Below the pieces are notes generated by a model. The model saw nothing but the letters and a program-made list of their open reading frames with translations, was not told the origin of the DNA and made no database searches. From Candidatus Poribacteria bacterium (lineage in GTDB: Bacteria; Poribacteria; WGA-4E; PCPOR2b), in the NCBI GenBank assembly GCA_022826645.1, contig JAJDUM010000017.1, forward strand, positions 156,223 to 220,222: a DNA stretch of 64,000 bases, in the 5' to 3' direction. This document shows positions 18,098 to 28,025 of this stretch, piece after piece. Positions within the stretch are counted from its first letter, which is position 1, and the number at the start of each line of letters is the position of its first letter. Both the position numbers and the translations under genes were made by a program.

Positions 18098-19819
18098 ATG
18101 AAACTTTCACTTATTGACGGCGTAATCATCGTTAGTTACATCTTTTTCGCGCTGGGACTTGGTATTTACTACTCCAAACGTGCTGGGAGGAATATTAACG
18201 AGTTTTTCGTTTCTGGTCGGAACTTGCCGTGGTGGCTTGCAGGCACATCGATGGTCGCAACGACATTTGCCGCGGATACCCCGTTGGCAGTCACGGGGCT
18301 CGTAGTCAAAGACGGAATTGCCGGGAACTGGTTATGGTGGAACATGGTCTTGAGCGGGATGTTAGCAACATTCCTGTTCTCTCGACTCTGGCGTCGGTCG
18401 GAGGTTATCACCGATGTTGAGTTGACGGAATTGCGTTATTCCGGAAGATCAGCCAGCCTGTTGCGCGGTTTTCGAGCCTTATACATCGGATTACCGATAA
18501 ACTGCATCACGATGGGTTGGGTGATTTTGGCAATGCAGAAGATCATTGTGTTGACCTTCGGCTTGCCTGACACCGGCACATCGAAAGTGTTTGTTGTTCT
18601 GGCGTGTATGCTGATTGCAGGCATATATTGTGCGCTGTCAGGTTTTTGGGGCGTTGTCATAACGGACTTGGTCCAATTCGGAATGGCGATGGTCGGGTCG
18701 ATTGCGTTAGCGGTTATCGCTGTTGTCAAAATCGGGGGTATAGGTACCCTGAAGGCGAAGCTATCGGAGGTGCATGGGGCAGACCACTCGATTCTGAACC
18801 TCTTCCCGGACTCCGGTGCCGGCGAGATGGCAATATTGACCTTCGGCGTTTATCTCGGTGTCCAGTGGTGGGCGGCAAACGGCGTAGATGGCGGCGGCTA
18901 CATCGCTCAGCGGATGTTCGCAGCAAAGGACGAACGGAACACACTGCTTGCTACGCTATGGTTTAACATCGCACACTATACCTTGCGCCCCTGGCCATGG
19001 ATTCTTGTCGCTCTCGTATCGATGATAGTCTACCCAAACCTCAGCGATCCGGAGGCGGGGTATCCGATGCTAATGCTTGCGTACCTGCCCGCAGGACTGC
19101 TTGGTCTGATGCTCACGGCATTTCTTGCAGCGTTTATGTCAACAATTGATACCCACCTTAACTGGGGGGCGTCCTACCTCGTTAATGATTTCTATAAACG
19201 CTTTTTCAAACCGGAGGCTGACGACCAGCACTATGTGGTCGTTTCCCGAATCTCGGTAGTGCTGATCATGTTTATTGCAGGAGTAACCAGTTTGTTCATG
19301 AATTCCATCGCGGGAGCATGGAAATTCCTGATTGCCCTCAACGCAGGGATTGGACTGGTGCAGATCTTGCGGTGGTACTGGTGGCGGATTAATGCATGGT
19401 CAGAGATCGCCGCAATGGTTACTTCGGCGATTGTTTCAGCGATTGTGTTCACCTTACCCCAGACAAAAGATCATTTCGCATATCAGATGCTAATCATCGT
19501 TCCGTGTTCGACACTGGTTTGGATCGTCATAACTTTAATGACTGCACCTGTCTCGGAAGAGAAGCTGATTACGTTTTATCAACGCGTTCGACCCAATGGC
19601 GGCTGGTGGGGACGCATCCGCAGTCTCGCAGATGTCGCACCGATCACGGACAGCAGTACACCAGCACTACTCAACTGGGTGCTGGGTTCAGCATTTGTTT
19701 ATTGCACACTGTTTGGGATCGGCAAATTGCTCTTGGGGTTTTATGGTGCAGGAGCACTTTTTCTGCTGATTGCATTAATCACGGGGGGACTGGTTTATCG
19801 CGGATTGCCAGCCAGATAG
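18098..19819 (+). CDS. Sodium:solute symporter (SSS family)
   Basis: A 573-residue integral membrane protein with about 13 hydrophobic segments, beginning L-I-D-G-V-I-I-V-S-Y and containing G-R-N-L-P-W-W-L-A-G-T-S-M-V-A-T-T-F-A (near residue 43), the family's first unwound helix that forms part of the sodium and substrate site. This subgroup includes transporters for sugars, inositol and carboxylates. A TTG codon directly precedes the ATG at 18098 and is in frame; I prefer ATG. No strong ribosome binding site is visible. Location among sugar-acid enzymes suggests uptake of a sugar or sugar acid, an inference. The C-terminal half carries extra hydrophobic helices, as in longer family members. 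Confidence 0.9.
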   Translation: MKLSLIDGVIIVSYIFFALGLGIYYSKRAGRNINEFFVSGRNLPWWLAGTSMVATTFAADTPLAVTGLVVKDGIAGNWLWWNMVLSGMLATFLFSRLWRRSEVITDVELTELRYSGRSASLLRGFRALYIGLPINCITMGWVILAMQKIIVLTFGLPDTGTSKVFVVLACMLIAGIYCALSGFWGVVITDLVQFGMAMVGSIALAVIAVVKIGGIGTLKAKLSEVHGADHSILNLFPDSGAGEMAILTFGVYLGVQWWAANGVDGGGYIAQRMFAAKDERNTLLATLWFNIAHYTLRPWPWILVALVSMIVYPNLSDPEAGYPMLMLAYLPAGLLGLMLTAFLAAFMSTIDTHLNWGASYLVNDFYKRFFKPEADDQHYVVVSRISVVLIMFIAGVTSLFMNSIAGAWKFLIALNAGIGLVQILRWYWWRINAWSEIAAMVTSAIVSAIVFTLPQTKDHFAYQMLIIVPCSTLVWIVITLMTAPVSEEKLITFYQRVRPNGGWWGRIRSLADVAPITDSSTPALLNWVLGSAFVYCTLFGIGKLLLGFYGAGALFLLIALITGGLVYRGLPAR

Positions 19820-20118
19820 AACGGTGAGGTCCGACAGTAGTACGCGGCACGCCTATATCGGTGCTCTCCCCAATCGTAGGCACACCAAAACTCATCAATC
19901 TATCATCAATTGGATTGTCGAACGATTTGATCCTGAGCGCATTATCTACCTTGTAAAAATATCCCGCTAAAAGAGAGATGGTTCCAAAATATAAAGGAGG
20001 TAATTCGGGTGGATCCGGGAACAAACCCCGATAAGTCAGCAGCTGCTTGCAGACAGTCCATGATCGCTTGGGCTTTTTGATGATTGACTGTCAATCTCGT
20101 TCCTGAACCCGTAACGAT
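19820..20118. other. Gene-free spacer with a possible 23-codon ORF
   Basis: About 300 bp without a supported gene. AAAGGAGG at 19993-20000 is a near-ideal ribosome binding site followed eight bases later by GTG at 20009, opening a 23-codon frame that ends at TGA 20078-20080. The peptide (D-P-G-T-N-P-D-K-S then a short hydrophobic tail) resembles nothing I know. It could be a small protein gene or chance; I do not list it as a CDS. Confidence 0.3.
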
Positions 20119-22332
20119 ATGCCCAGAAAAATGTTGTACAGTTACTTACTCTCTATTGCTTTCACCCTCTGTGTGATTCTGCGGGGATTTGCGGAAGCCA
20201 ATTTTGAAGCGTCACTCAACTTTGTTGATCAGGGGAACTACACGGAAGCCGCGCGCAGTTTAGAAGATCTGCTGAAAACACAACCAACCCATCCAGAGAA
20301 ACAAGCGATCCATCATGTGCTAGCTTACTGTTACGAAGAGACGGAAAAATGGTCAGAAGCGATCAAACATTATACGCATGCCGTTTCCCCAACCTATCCC
20401 TTAACGGATTATGTCCTCTACCATCTGGCAAAGTCATACGGACAGATGAAGGACAATCGAAACGCTATCATCTGGTATCAACGGTTGATCAATGAACATC
20501 CGCAGAGTTTGCATGTTGCGGGCGCGAGGTACGAACTCGGAAAAGCGTATTATTACGCAGGCAATCACGCCGAAGCCCTCAAGAGGTTTCTGTCTCTGAT
20601 CAACAACTCAAAGAACAGTTATGCCAGGAAAGCGACTTTTGAGGCTGCAAAGACCTATGCAAAACTGGGCAATTGGAAGAAAGCCCAGGACACCTATCAA
20701 CAGCTTATGCACGCAAAGGACGCGGACACAATTGCACAAAATTCACTCGACGCACTGCAAAAATTGGTCGCAAAACATCCAGAACTCCAGATTACCCGCA
20801 ATCAACGCATGACGCACGCCATGGTACGGTTCAATCGGGGTCAACTGACGAAGGCACGTTCGGAATTTCGCAAGGTTGCCGCGGGACATAAAGACAAAAT
20901 CACCGCACGTGCTACCTACTATATCGGTCGCTCATTCCACCGTCAGCGTAAATATGATTCTGCCCTCGAAGCATACAACAAAATCGTTTCCCTCTACCCA
21001 GCGAGCGGTTATCTCACGCGGGCACTCTACCAGTCGACGCTATGCTACCGGCGCAAGGGACAGCCGCAAATGGCTGAGAAGCGTTTGATTGAATTCGTTG
21101 AAAAATACAACTGGAGTGCATTAGCAGACGATGCGCTATATGATCTCGGATGGGTGCAGGAGAACCAGAAACAGTACAACAAAGCGATTGCTTCCTATCG
21201 ACGCCTAACAACCCAATACACCCATAGCAACTGGTTACCGCGTACATACTGGCGAATTGGTTGGATCCAATTCAGAAACGAACGATACACAGATTGTCTT
21301 GCAACCTTCACAACTTTGCAAAAGGGTTTTCCACACGATAGTTGGGCTAAAGCCGCGCACTTCTGGATAGCAAAGACCTATGAACGTCAGAACCAGTTAG
21401 AAGCAGCGGAGGCAACATACAGCGAACTCGCACGGGCAAGTCATTGGTATTACAGCGGTGCAGCAAAGCAGCATCTGAAACGGCTTCAATCAAAACGTGC
21501 TGCGCCCGCCAAACAGGAAATCTCAGAAGTCCCTCGCGTCCGTGTTGCTTTGGACAGCCCTGCTTGGAAAGGCATCGGATCCAAGAAAACGGCTCGTGTC
21601 CAACAATTGATGCGTCTCAAGCTTTTTGAGGCTGCCTTGACCGAACTTGAGGGAAATATACAGCGCGGCAACTCAAATCTTCAACACAATTACTATAATA
21701 TGGTAGTATGCCTCGAAAAACTGAAAAGATTTCAACAGGCGCACCGATATGCAGATCGGCTATCAAATTTCCGACCTTTGCGCGGCGCAAACAACGCCAT
21801 ACCGATAGAGCTTTATCGACTCCTCTACCCACTTTACTACAAAGACCTCCTTCAAAAACATACGACAACCTACGAAATTGACCCGCTATTCGTCGCCGCT
21901 ATGATCCGCGAAGAGAGTCGATTTAACGCCGACATTGTTTCCTACGCGGGTGCGGTGGGACTGATGCAGATTATGCCGGCAACTGGCCGCGAGTTAGCCG
22001 GTCGTCTCAAAATTCCTCGATTTAGCAAAAAGATGCTGTATAATCCCGATATCAACATTCAGATGGGATCGTGGTACATGAAAAGTTTGATGAACCAGTT
22101 TGACAATAATCACGCACTGGTTGCCGGTGCATACAATGGCGGTCCCGGCCGGATGCGGCGATGGATAAAGGGCAAGCAGATCCCGGATCTGGATGAATTC
22201 ATCGAAGACATTGGGATAGACCAGACACGCCGTCATATAAAAAAGGTTATTGATAGCTACATCATCTATCAACAGCTTTACCCCGATCCGCCCCCTGCTT
22301 CTGCAAACGTATCGTTACCAACGGATGGTTGA
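20119..22332 (+). CDS. Soluble lytic murein transglycosylase-like protein with TPR-rich N-terminus
   Basis: The 737-residue product has a signal-like hydrophobic start, then about 500 residues of tetratricopeptide-type helical repeats (many A-x-x-x-Y and Y-P-x-S-x-x-x-x-A-x-Y units), and a C-terminal SLT/goose-lysozyme-type domain. The catalytic Glu is Glu599 in R-E-E-S-R-F, followed by G-A-V-G-L-M-Q-I-M-P-A-T and A-G-A-Y-N-G-G-P-G, the three signature motifs. It would cleave peptidoglycan glycan strands in the periplasm. The layout matches Slt70 in general (helical ring plus catalytic domain), though with recognisable TPRs. The start at 20119 is followed by another ATG at 20131. Confidence 0.92.
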   Translation: MPRKMLYSYLLSIAFTLCVILRGFAEANFEASLNFVDQGNYTEAARSLEDLLKTQPTHPEKQAIHHVLAYCYEETEKWSEAIKHYTHAVSPTYPLTDYVLYHLAKSYGQMKDNRNAIIWYQRLINEHPQSLHVAGARYELGKAYYYAGNHAEALKRFLSLINNSKNSYARKATFEAAKTYAKLGNWKKAQDTYQQLMHAKDADTIAQNSLDALQKLVAKHPELQITRNQRMTHAMVRFNRGQLTKARSEFRKVAAGHKDKITARATYYIGRSFHRQRKYDSALEAYNKIVSLYPASGYLTRALYQSTLCYRRKGQPQMAEKRLIEFVEKYNWSALADDALYDLGWVQENQKQYNKAIASYRRLTTQYTHSNWLPRTYWRIGWIQFRNERYTDCLATFTTLQKGFPHDSWAKAAHFWIAKTYERQNQLEAAEATYSELARASHWYYSGAAKQHLKRLQSKRAAPAKQEISEVPRVRVALDSPAWKGIGSKKTARVQQLMRLKLFEAALTELEGNIQRGNSNLQHNYYNMVVCLEKLKRFQQAHRYADRLSNFRPLRGANNAIPIELYRLLYPLYYKDLLQKHTTTYEIDPLFVAAMIREESRFNADIVSYAGAVGLMQIMPATGRELAGRLKIPRFSKKMLYNPDINIQMGSWYMKSLMNQFDNNHALVAGAYNGGPGRMRRWIKGKQIPDLDEFIEDIGIDQTRRHIKKVIDSYIIYQQLYPDPPPASANVSLPTDG

Positions 22333-22410
22333 ATGGCAGGACGTGGCTCCTACCAAATCTGCGTCAATCCCTCGGACGAGCATCACTCAATAATTGAAAG
22401 GATAACTATT

Positions 22411-23202
22411 ATGGCACATACCATTGGCTGCACAACCCGTCCCTACGGTTCACTTACATTCTCCGAAGCGTGCGATCATATCGCGGCTGCTGGATATACC
22501 GATGTTGCAGTATTTGCCAACGCCGGTCAGGTTCCTGTGAGAGCCGATAGCACGAACGCAGAAATTGCCGAAACCCGTAAAGCCGCAGATGCTGCTGGAT
22601 TGGCTCCGTCAATGTTAATAGGCAGCACGAAATTGAACCTCGGTTTGGAAGCAGCTGTGGCTGACTACAAACAACTCATCAGTAACGCCGCTGCCCTGGG
22701 GACGAAGTGGTTGCTCGATTGTGGTACAGGAAACGAAGCTCACTATGCGGACTACTTTGAGCTGATGCGTCAAGCTGCGCCACATGCGGCAGAAATGGGC
22801 GTCAATATAACGATGAAGCCGCACGGTGGAATCAGTCTCACAGTCCAAGACCTGATTGATGCCGATGAGGAAGTGAAGCACCCCGCCTTCGGGATCTGCT
22901 ACGATCCGGGCAACATAATCTACTACACCAAAGGCGATCTCCGTCCCGAAACCGATGTAGCGACTATTGCGCCGAGAGTATCAACGACAATTATCAAAGA
23001 TTGTGCTGTTGAAGATGGTGTACCCGATGTGATGGTCACGCCGGGCGAAGGGTTAGTTGAGTTTGACACGGTCCTCGCCGGGCTTGTCAATGGCGGTTTT
23101 GATGGGCCACTCTATGTTGAATGTGTCGGTGGGGAGACTGTGGATGAAATCGACGGAAACATCCAATCAACGCTGAAGTTTGTGAGCAATATCTTGGGTT
23201 AG
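22411..23202 (+). CDS. Sugar phosphate isomerase/epimerase-like TIM-barrel protein
   Basis: A 263-residue TIM-barrel protein of the AP-endonuclease-2/xylose isomerase-like group. It begins I-G-C-T-T-R-P-Y-G, and metal-site candidates are in M-K-P-H-G-G (His), I-C-Y-D-P-G-N (Asp) and L-Y-V-E-C-V-G-G (Glu). I chose the ATG at 22411 since AAAGGATAA precedes it and the barrel starts there; a frame open from 22333 would add 26 residues that look like non-coding sequence. Family members isomerise or epimerise keto-sugars and inososes. It is followed 110 nt later by an enolase-superfamily gene on the same strand. Confidence 0.86.
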   Translation: MAHTIGCTTRPYGSLTFSEACDHIAAAGYTDVAVFANAGQVPVRADSTNAEIAETRKAADAAGLAPSMLIGSTKLNLGLEAAVADYKQLISNAAALGTKWLLDCGTGNEAHYADYFELMRQAAPHAAEMGVNITMKPHGGISLTVQDLIDADEEVKHPAFGICYDPGNIIYYTKGDLRPETDVATIAPRVSTTIIKDCAVEDGVPDVMVTPGEGLVEFDTVLAGLVNGGFDGPLYVECVGGETVDEIDGNIQSTLKFVSNILG

Positions 23203-23312
23203 CATCTCTTGGTGTATTGGTACATCTGAAAATTCAATAGAAATCCCGGTAGTTCTGTGCAGCGAGAATCCCGATCCGAATCGGAGGACGCAAAGGCACA
23301 AGGAGGAGAACA

Positions 23313-24356
23313 ATGAAAATCACCCGTCTTGAAACCGAACTGTATATCGCCCCGCCGCCGGAGCGCCCAATCACTGATGCCCTCCGCGCTAATAAACATC
23401 CGGGACGTGTTCACGTGAAAGTCCATACCGATAAAGGCATCGTCGGTCGTTCATCGGTCGGTTTCTCCTCGATTCGGGGTGCGAACCAGACGCTACAGAC
23501 AATGCTTGATGCAGAGGTTGCGCCGCTACTTGTGGGACGGGATCCGCTCGCTATTCGACTCATTCACGAAGATTTGAAGCGGGCATTGGAAGAGCAGGCG
23601 ATCCACGGCATGACGATGTACGCCCTCACAGCTGTTAATGTCGCGCTTTGGGAGATCTTTGGGCAGGAGACGGGACAACCTGTACACCGCCTTGTTGGTC
23701 AAGCAAAAGACCGAGTCCCCGCCTATACCATGGTCGGATGGATGCACTTAGACCTTGATGAGCTCAAGGAGGTCTGTGCGAAATCCACAGAACAAGGATT
23801 CAAGGCGGTGAAGGTCAAGGTAGGTTCGCCAACACTAGAGGAGGACATCCGACGTTTAGAAGCAGTTCGTGCGGAGATTGGTCCAGATGTCACGGTTATG
23901 GTGGACGCCAACCAAACGCTCACCGTGTATGAAGCGTTGCGGCGTGGGCAGGTTTTTCAAGAGATGGGGGTCTTTTGGCTGGAAGAACCGTTACCTGCTC
24001 GCAATTACGATGACTACGCCGAACTCGCGCACGGACTTGCTATGCCCATCGCTACCGGCGAAAACCTTTACGGAAAGGAAGAGTTTAAGGAACTCTTAAT
24101 CCGTCGTGGGATAGACATCGTTCAGGTCGATCTTGCCCGTTTGGGCGGATTCTCGGAATGTGTTGCCACCGGTCTGATGGCAGCGGCGTTTGATGTTCCG
24201 TGCTGCACACATGGCGGAGGCCTGATAAATTTGAATATTCTATGCGCTCTGCCCAATACGCTGTATTTGGAAACGGGACTATTGACCGATGAGGAACGTG
24301 ACCACTTCGTTGATGGGTGTTTTCTTGCACCGGAGGGCGCTGGATTTTCGTGGTAG
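23313..24356 (+). CDS. Mandelate racemase/enolase-superfamily enzyme
   Basis: This 347-residue protein carries a complete mandelate racemase-subgroup active site: K-V-K at residues 167-169, metal ligands Asp198 (V-D-A-N), Glu224 (L-E-E-P) and Glu250 (T-G-E-N), and the Asp273/His300 dyad (Q-V-D-L-A and C-C-T-H-G-G-G). Such an enzyme abstracts a proton alpha to a carboxylate and either racemises or, more often, dehydrates an acid sugar. AGGAGGAG precedes the ATG. It is followed 46 nt later by a Gfo/Idh gene, a common pairing of a sugar dehydrogenase and an acid-sugar dehydratase. The precise acid sugar is unknown. Confidence 0.9.
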   Translation: MKITRLETELYIAPPPERPITDALRANKHPGRVHVKVHTDKGIVGRSSVGFSSIRGANQTLQTMLDAEVAPLLVGRDPLAIRLIHEDLKRALEEQAIHGMTMYALTAVNVALWEIFGQETGQPVHRLVGQAKDRVPAYTMVGWMHLDLDELKEVCAKSTEQGFKAVKVKVGSPTLEEDIRRLEAVRAEIGPDVTVMVDANQTLTVYEALRRGQVFQEMGVFWLEEPLPARNYDDYAELAHGLAMPIATGENLYGKEEFKELLIRRGIDIVQVDLARLGGFSECVATGLMAAAFDVPCCTHGGGLINLNILCALPNTLYLETGLLTDEERDHFVDGCFLAPEGAGFSW

Positions 24357-24402
24357 AATAGCTTAAACTGTCAATCTATAGCTAAGGATGAGGAGAGAAA
24401 CA

Positions 24403-25461
24403 GTGGGACAAAGCCAAGATAGCTTGCGCGTAGCAGTCGCTGGAGGCCACCGTATGACACACCGTACACCGGGCAGCCATAACTTCGCGACTGCTTTTCA
24501 TGCTGTGCCGGAGACGGACGTGGTAGCGGTGTTCGACCTTGGTACAGACACCCGAACAGAGTTTGTGGATTGTTGGCGAGAGGTCTGGGGAGAGATTCCG
24601 ACCTATGACGACTATCAACAGATGCTTAACGAGATTCAGCCTGACCTGCTGTGCATAGCCACACGCCAAACGATGCACGCCGATCAGATTGAGTTGGCTG
24701 TCCAAGCCGGAGTCCGCGGTATTCTGTGCGACAAACCACTTGCTACCAGCTTGGCGGAGATGGATCGGATTATCGCGGCGTGTCGAGAGGTGCCGCTGCT
24801 TTTGGGGTTGGACCGCCGTTGGATGCCCCGATATTGTGCACTGCGCGAGCTAATTGCCGATGGTGTGATCGGAAAGGTTACCAGTGCAACCGCCTATGCA
24901 CTGTCCAATCTGATTAATCACGGATGCCATTCGTATGATGCTATCTTGGGCTTGGCGGGCGATGTTGAGCCGGTGTGGGTCAGCGGCTTAGTAGACGACG
25001 TTTCGGAGGAACCATCCGATTCACGCAGACGCATGGATCCAGCCGGACACGCGCAGATCGGTCTGGCAAATGGAGCGGTGCTTTATTTTACCCCAGACGG
25101 TCGCCATGAAAATGCAGGGATGACCCTTGAAGTGGTCGGAGAAACGGGACGTCTGTTTCTGTTGGACGATGCCAATGAGAGCTATATCTGGTTAGCGGAC
25201 GATTCATCTGGGGCAGGATTGCGGCCATTAGATCTCCCGGAGGAAACCGAACCGTGGCCTGCCGGCAAGGCGATGGTGAGCGATCTGGTGCAAGCGGCGC
25301 AAACAGGCGGACGAACCGCCTGCGACATCGAACATGTTCGTCGCGCCACCGAGATAGGTTTCGCGATTCACGCGTCTTCAGCGGAAGGCGGGGTTAGGGT
25401 TGACCTACCAGTCGCCGATCGATCATTCCGTGTTGAGTCGTATCCCTGGGGCAATGAATGA
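24403..25461 (+). CDS. Gfo/Idh/MocA family oxidoreductase
   Basis: A 352-residue member of the Gfo/Idh/MocA family. The nucleotide-binding start is L-R-V-A-V-A-G-G-H-R-M, less canonical than most (A-G-G-H-R instead of G-x-G-x-x-G), and the E-K-P motif appears as D-K-P (L-C-D-K-P-L-A-T-S). I place the start at GTG 24403 because AGGAGAG is well spaced before it; the alternative ATG at 24388 overlaps that binding site. N-H-G-C-H-S-Y-D-A holds the likely catalytic His. It lies between two enolase-superfamily genes on the same strand and probably belongs to the same pathway. Confidence 0.84.
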   Translation: MGQSQDSLRVAVAGGHRMTHRTPGSHNFATAFHAVPETDVVAVFDLGTDTRTEFVDCWREVWGEIPTYDDYQQMLNEIQPDLLCIATRQTMHADQIELAVQAGVRGILCDKPLATSLAEMDRIIAACREVPLLLGLDRRWMPRYCALRELIADGVIGKVTSATAYALSNLINHGCHSYDAILGLAGDVEPVWVSGLVDDVSEEPSDSRRRMDPAGHAQIGLANGAVLYFTPDGRHENAGMTLEVVGETGRLFLLDDANESYIWLADDSSGAGLRPLDLPEETEPWPAGKAMVSDLVQAAQTGGRTACDIEHVRRATEIGFAIHASSAEGGVRVDLPVADRSFRVESYPWGNE

Positions 25462-25596
25462 AACGTGAAAACCGTTGTCATTGGTTTTAGTGTTGGGTTT
25501 CACTAGTAGATTAGGACGATTTCAGGCAGAATCGAACACCAAAATCTCAGTGTGATGCTTGGTATTTTTTATCGGTGTCGTTCAGCCCAACCTACT
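25457..25596 (+). repeat. GTTGGGTTTCACT dispersed repeat, full copy (pairs with 57114-57252)
   Basis: It starts at the stop codon of the preceding gene with a GAAACGTGAAAAC run, then TAGTGTTGGGTTTCACTAG, an internal AACACCAA...TTGGTATT hairpin, and ends TTCAGCCCAACCTAC. Over about 138 bp it matches the element at 57114-57252 at roughly four positions in five by eye. GTTGGG and CCCAAC form inverted ends. Confidence 0.75.
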
Positions 25597-25659
25597 ACGA
25601 TGCGGAAACGACATCCTCACTAACTTGCACCAAAGATTATAGAGGGAGGCAACAAACAG

Positions 25660-26823
25660 ATGAAAATTAAGGAGATAAAAGCCGCAGAGATAGACATCAC
25701 ACCCGCACCCAAAACCAAGCCACGGAGTTTGCCGCCCGCAGATCGGCCCGATTCGCCAAGCCCAATGGCACGTTATCCCGCTTACAGGACACGACGGTCG
25801 TCGTCAGGAGCTAGCTGGAACCGAGTCGGTTGCGTAATCACCGCCGAAGACGGCACCTTTGGCGTCGGTGTGACCATTAACGGGGGACCGGTGGTAAAAG
25901 TCATCAACGACCATTTCGCTCGACACCTTGGGGGCGAAAATTGTATGGCGACGGAGAAGGTATTTGACATGATGTTCCGAATGGCTACGCCTTATGGTAG
26001 CACTGGCGTCGCAAGCTATGCTATCAGTGCTGTTGATCTTGCTCTATGGGATCTGAAGGGAAAGCTGTTGAACCGACCGGTCTATGAACTTCTCGGTGGC
26101 CCTCAAAAGGAAAGCATCTTCTGTTACTCCACAGGATTCGAGACTGAGTGGTACATGGAGTTGGGCTTCAAGGCGACCAAACTCCCGCTGCCCTATGGAC
26201 CCGCCGACGGATTGGAGGGTCTCAATAGGAATGAGGAAGAGGTAGCGAGAACACGAGAACTGATTGGCAATGATGTTGAACTGATGTTGGATTGCTGGCT
26301 GTCATTAGATGTAGAGTATACTATCCGGCTCGCTGAGCTGTTGAGACCCTACCGCCTCAAGTGGTTAGAAGACTATCTGATACCGGAAGATTTTGAAGGG
26401 TTCGCTGAAGTCCGGCGGCGACTGCCTTGGCAGACACTCGCTACGGGCGAACATTGGTATATGCCGTTACCTTTCTCAATGGCAGCCACCCATCGGTACG
26501 TGGATATATTCCAACCGGACGTGCTATGGGCGGGCGGAATCACGTCGTGTGTTCGGATCTGTCACCTTGCCGAAGCGGCGGGTATTTCGGTGATCACCCA
26601 CGGCGGCATGAACTACCCTTATGGGCAGCACCTTGCTTTTGCGATGCCCGCCATCGCTTGGGGCGAACGCTCCGAGGGGGTTTCTCCGCCGGGTGTGCCG
26701 CCTGAAGAGATGGTCGCCATCCCCGGAACAGCTGTGATTAAGGATGGTCAGCTTGTGCCCAACGGTGCGCCGGGATTTGGGATTGAGGTAAGCAAGAATT
26801 GGTTGGAAGATGTCTCGGTATAA
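25660..26823 (+). CDS. L-rhamnonate dehydratase-like enolase-superfamily enzyme
   Basis: This 387-residue protein resembles L-rhamnonate dehydratases: a Pro/Arg-rich N-terminal loop ending R-R-S-S-S-G-A-S-W-N-R-V before the capping-domain strand, and a H-G-G-M-N-Y-P-Y-G-Q-H segment late in the barrel. Metal ligands are Asp211 (M-L-D-C-W), Glu237 (W-L-E-D-Y) and Glu264 (A-T-G-E-H), with Asp287 and His314 as the catalytic dyad. It would dehydrate L-rhamnonate, L-mannonate or a similar six-carbon acid sugar to a 2-keto-3-deoxy acid. GAGGGAGG precedes the ATG. The closest substrate is judged by resemblance only. Confidence 0.85.
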   Translation: MKIKEIKAAEIDITPAPKTKPRSLPPADRPDSPSPMARYPAYRTRRSSSGASWNRVGCVITAEDGTFGVGVTINGGPVVKVINDHFARHLGGENCMATEKVFDMMFRMATPYGSTGVASYAISAVDLALWDLKGKLLNRPVYELLGGPQKESIFCYSTGFETEWYMELGFKATKLPLPYGPADGLEGLNRNEEEVARTRELIGNDVELMLDCWLSLDVEYTIRLAELLRPYRLKWLEDYLIPEDFEGFAEVRRRLPWQTLATGEHWYMPLPFSMAATHRYVDIFQPDVLWAGGITSCVRICHLAEAAGISVITHGGMNYPYGQHLAFAMPAIAWGERSEGVSPPGVPPEEMVAIPGTAVIKDGQLVPNGAPGFGIEVSKNWLEDVSV

Positions 26824-26895
26824 AGGCTTGAGTTGGCATTCCGCTGGAACTGAATTTCTTAAAAAGACTCGGTTCCTGCATCTGGAGCTAAAGAC

Positions 26896-27984
26896 TCAAA
26901 ACTGAATCACCCCGCGAGCGACCTCTCCGTTGAGCAGGTCATCGAATGCCTCGTTAATCTCTTCCAACTGGTAAGTGCGGCTAATCAGTTCGTCCAATTT
27001 AAGGACACCCGCGCGGTAAAGTGCTAACAGGCGGGGCATATCGTCACGAGGACGCGCTGAACCGTAGGTACTGGTCATAACCATTCTTTCACCGGCGAGT
27101 ATGCCTGGCTCCAAGGACAGAGGTTCACGTTCGGGCACACCGATCCAAACCGCCTTCCCGCGCGGTCGTAGGGCACGTATCGCTTGATCATAGGTTACGT
27201 TCACCCCAATCGCTTCGATGGCAAAATCAACTCCAAGTCCATCCGTCAGCGATTGAATCTCCGGGATGGGATCGAGGTTACTCGCGTTGATGGTATGTGT
27301 CGCGCCAAGCTGCTGTGCCATTTCCAACTTAGTATCCAGCAGATCTACCGCGATAACCTTCTCGGCACCTGCGACAGCCGCACCTTGAATGGCATTCAAA
27401 CCGATGCCACCCGTTCCGAATACCACGACGCTGCTTCCCGGACGGACTTGAGCGGTATTGGTTGCAGCACAAAACCCCGTTGTGACGCTACAACCGATCA
27501 GTGCCGCTTTATCTAGCGGAATCTCTTTGTCAATCGGAATAGCAGATTCTTGAGGAATCACGGTATATTCGGCGAAGGACGCGACCCACGCATAGTGGTG
27601 GATAGGTGTGCCGTTCTTTTTGTAGCGTGTTGTCCCATCAAAGAGGCAGCCACGTTCGCTTTGTCTCGCTTTCAGGCAGAGGTGGGAATAGCCTTGGGTA
27701 CAGTAGATACAATAACCACACGAGGGCACCCATGATAGAATCACATGATCACCCGGCTTCACGAGCGTAACACCCTCTCCGACCTCTTCAACAACCCCCG
27801 CACCTTCGTCGCCCAATACCACTGGAAGCGGATAGCTGATTTTGCCTGTGACCGCATGGTAACAGCTATGACACACGCCCGTTGCGGCAACCTTGACAAC
27901 CACTTCGCCTTCCTTGGGACCTTCCATTTCAATATCTTCGACAACAACCGGTTGGTTTAATTCGTAAAGGACAGCAGCTTTCAT
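26896..27984 (-). CDS. Zinc-dependent medium-chain alcohol dehydrogenase
   Basis: A 362-residue MDR dehydrogenase. Catalytic zinc ligands begin with Cys38 (T-G-V-C-H-S-C). The second-ligand motif is L-G-D-E-G-A-G, with Asp59 where most have His. The structural zinc lobe is complete: Cys89, Cys92, Cys95 and Cys103. The coenzyme loop is F-G-T-G-G-I-G-L-N-A, followed by V-I-A-V-D whose Asp favours NAD over NADP. Residues resemble class III-like alcohol/aldehyde dehydrogenases. AAGGAAGG lies just upstream of the ATG. It converges on the rhamnonate dehydratase-like gene and lies next to the GxxExxY cassette. Substrate unknown. Confidence 0.9.
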   Translation of the reverse strand: MKAAVLYELNQPVVVEDIEMEGPKEGEVVVKVAATGVCHSCYHAVTGKISYPLPVVLGDEGAGVVEEVGEGVTLVKPGDHVILSWVPSCGYCIYCTQGYSHLCLKARQSERGCLFDGTTRYKKNGTPIHHYAWVASFAEYTVIPQESAIPIDKEIPLDKAALIGCSVTTGFCAATNTAQVRPGSSVVVFGTGGIGLNAIQGAAVAGAEKVIAVDLLDTKLEMAQQLGATHTINASNLDPIPEIQSLTDGLGVDFAIEAIGVNVTYDQAIRALRPRGKAVWIGVPEREPLSLEPGILAGERMVMTSTYGSARPRDDMPRLLALYRAGVLKLDELISRTYQLEEINEAFDDLLNGEVARGVIQF

Positions 27985-28025
27985 GATCCTTCCTTATTTA
28001 ATATGACGCATTCTCCCCATCATTT

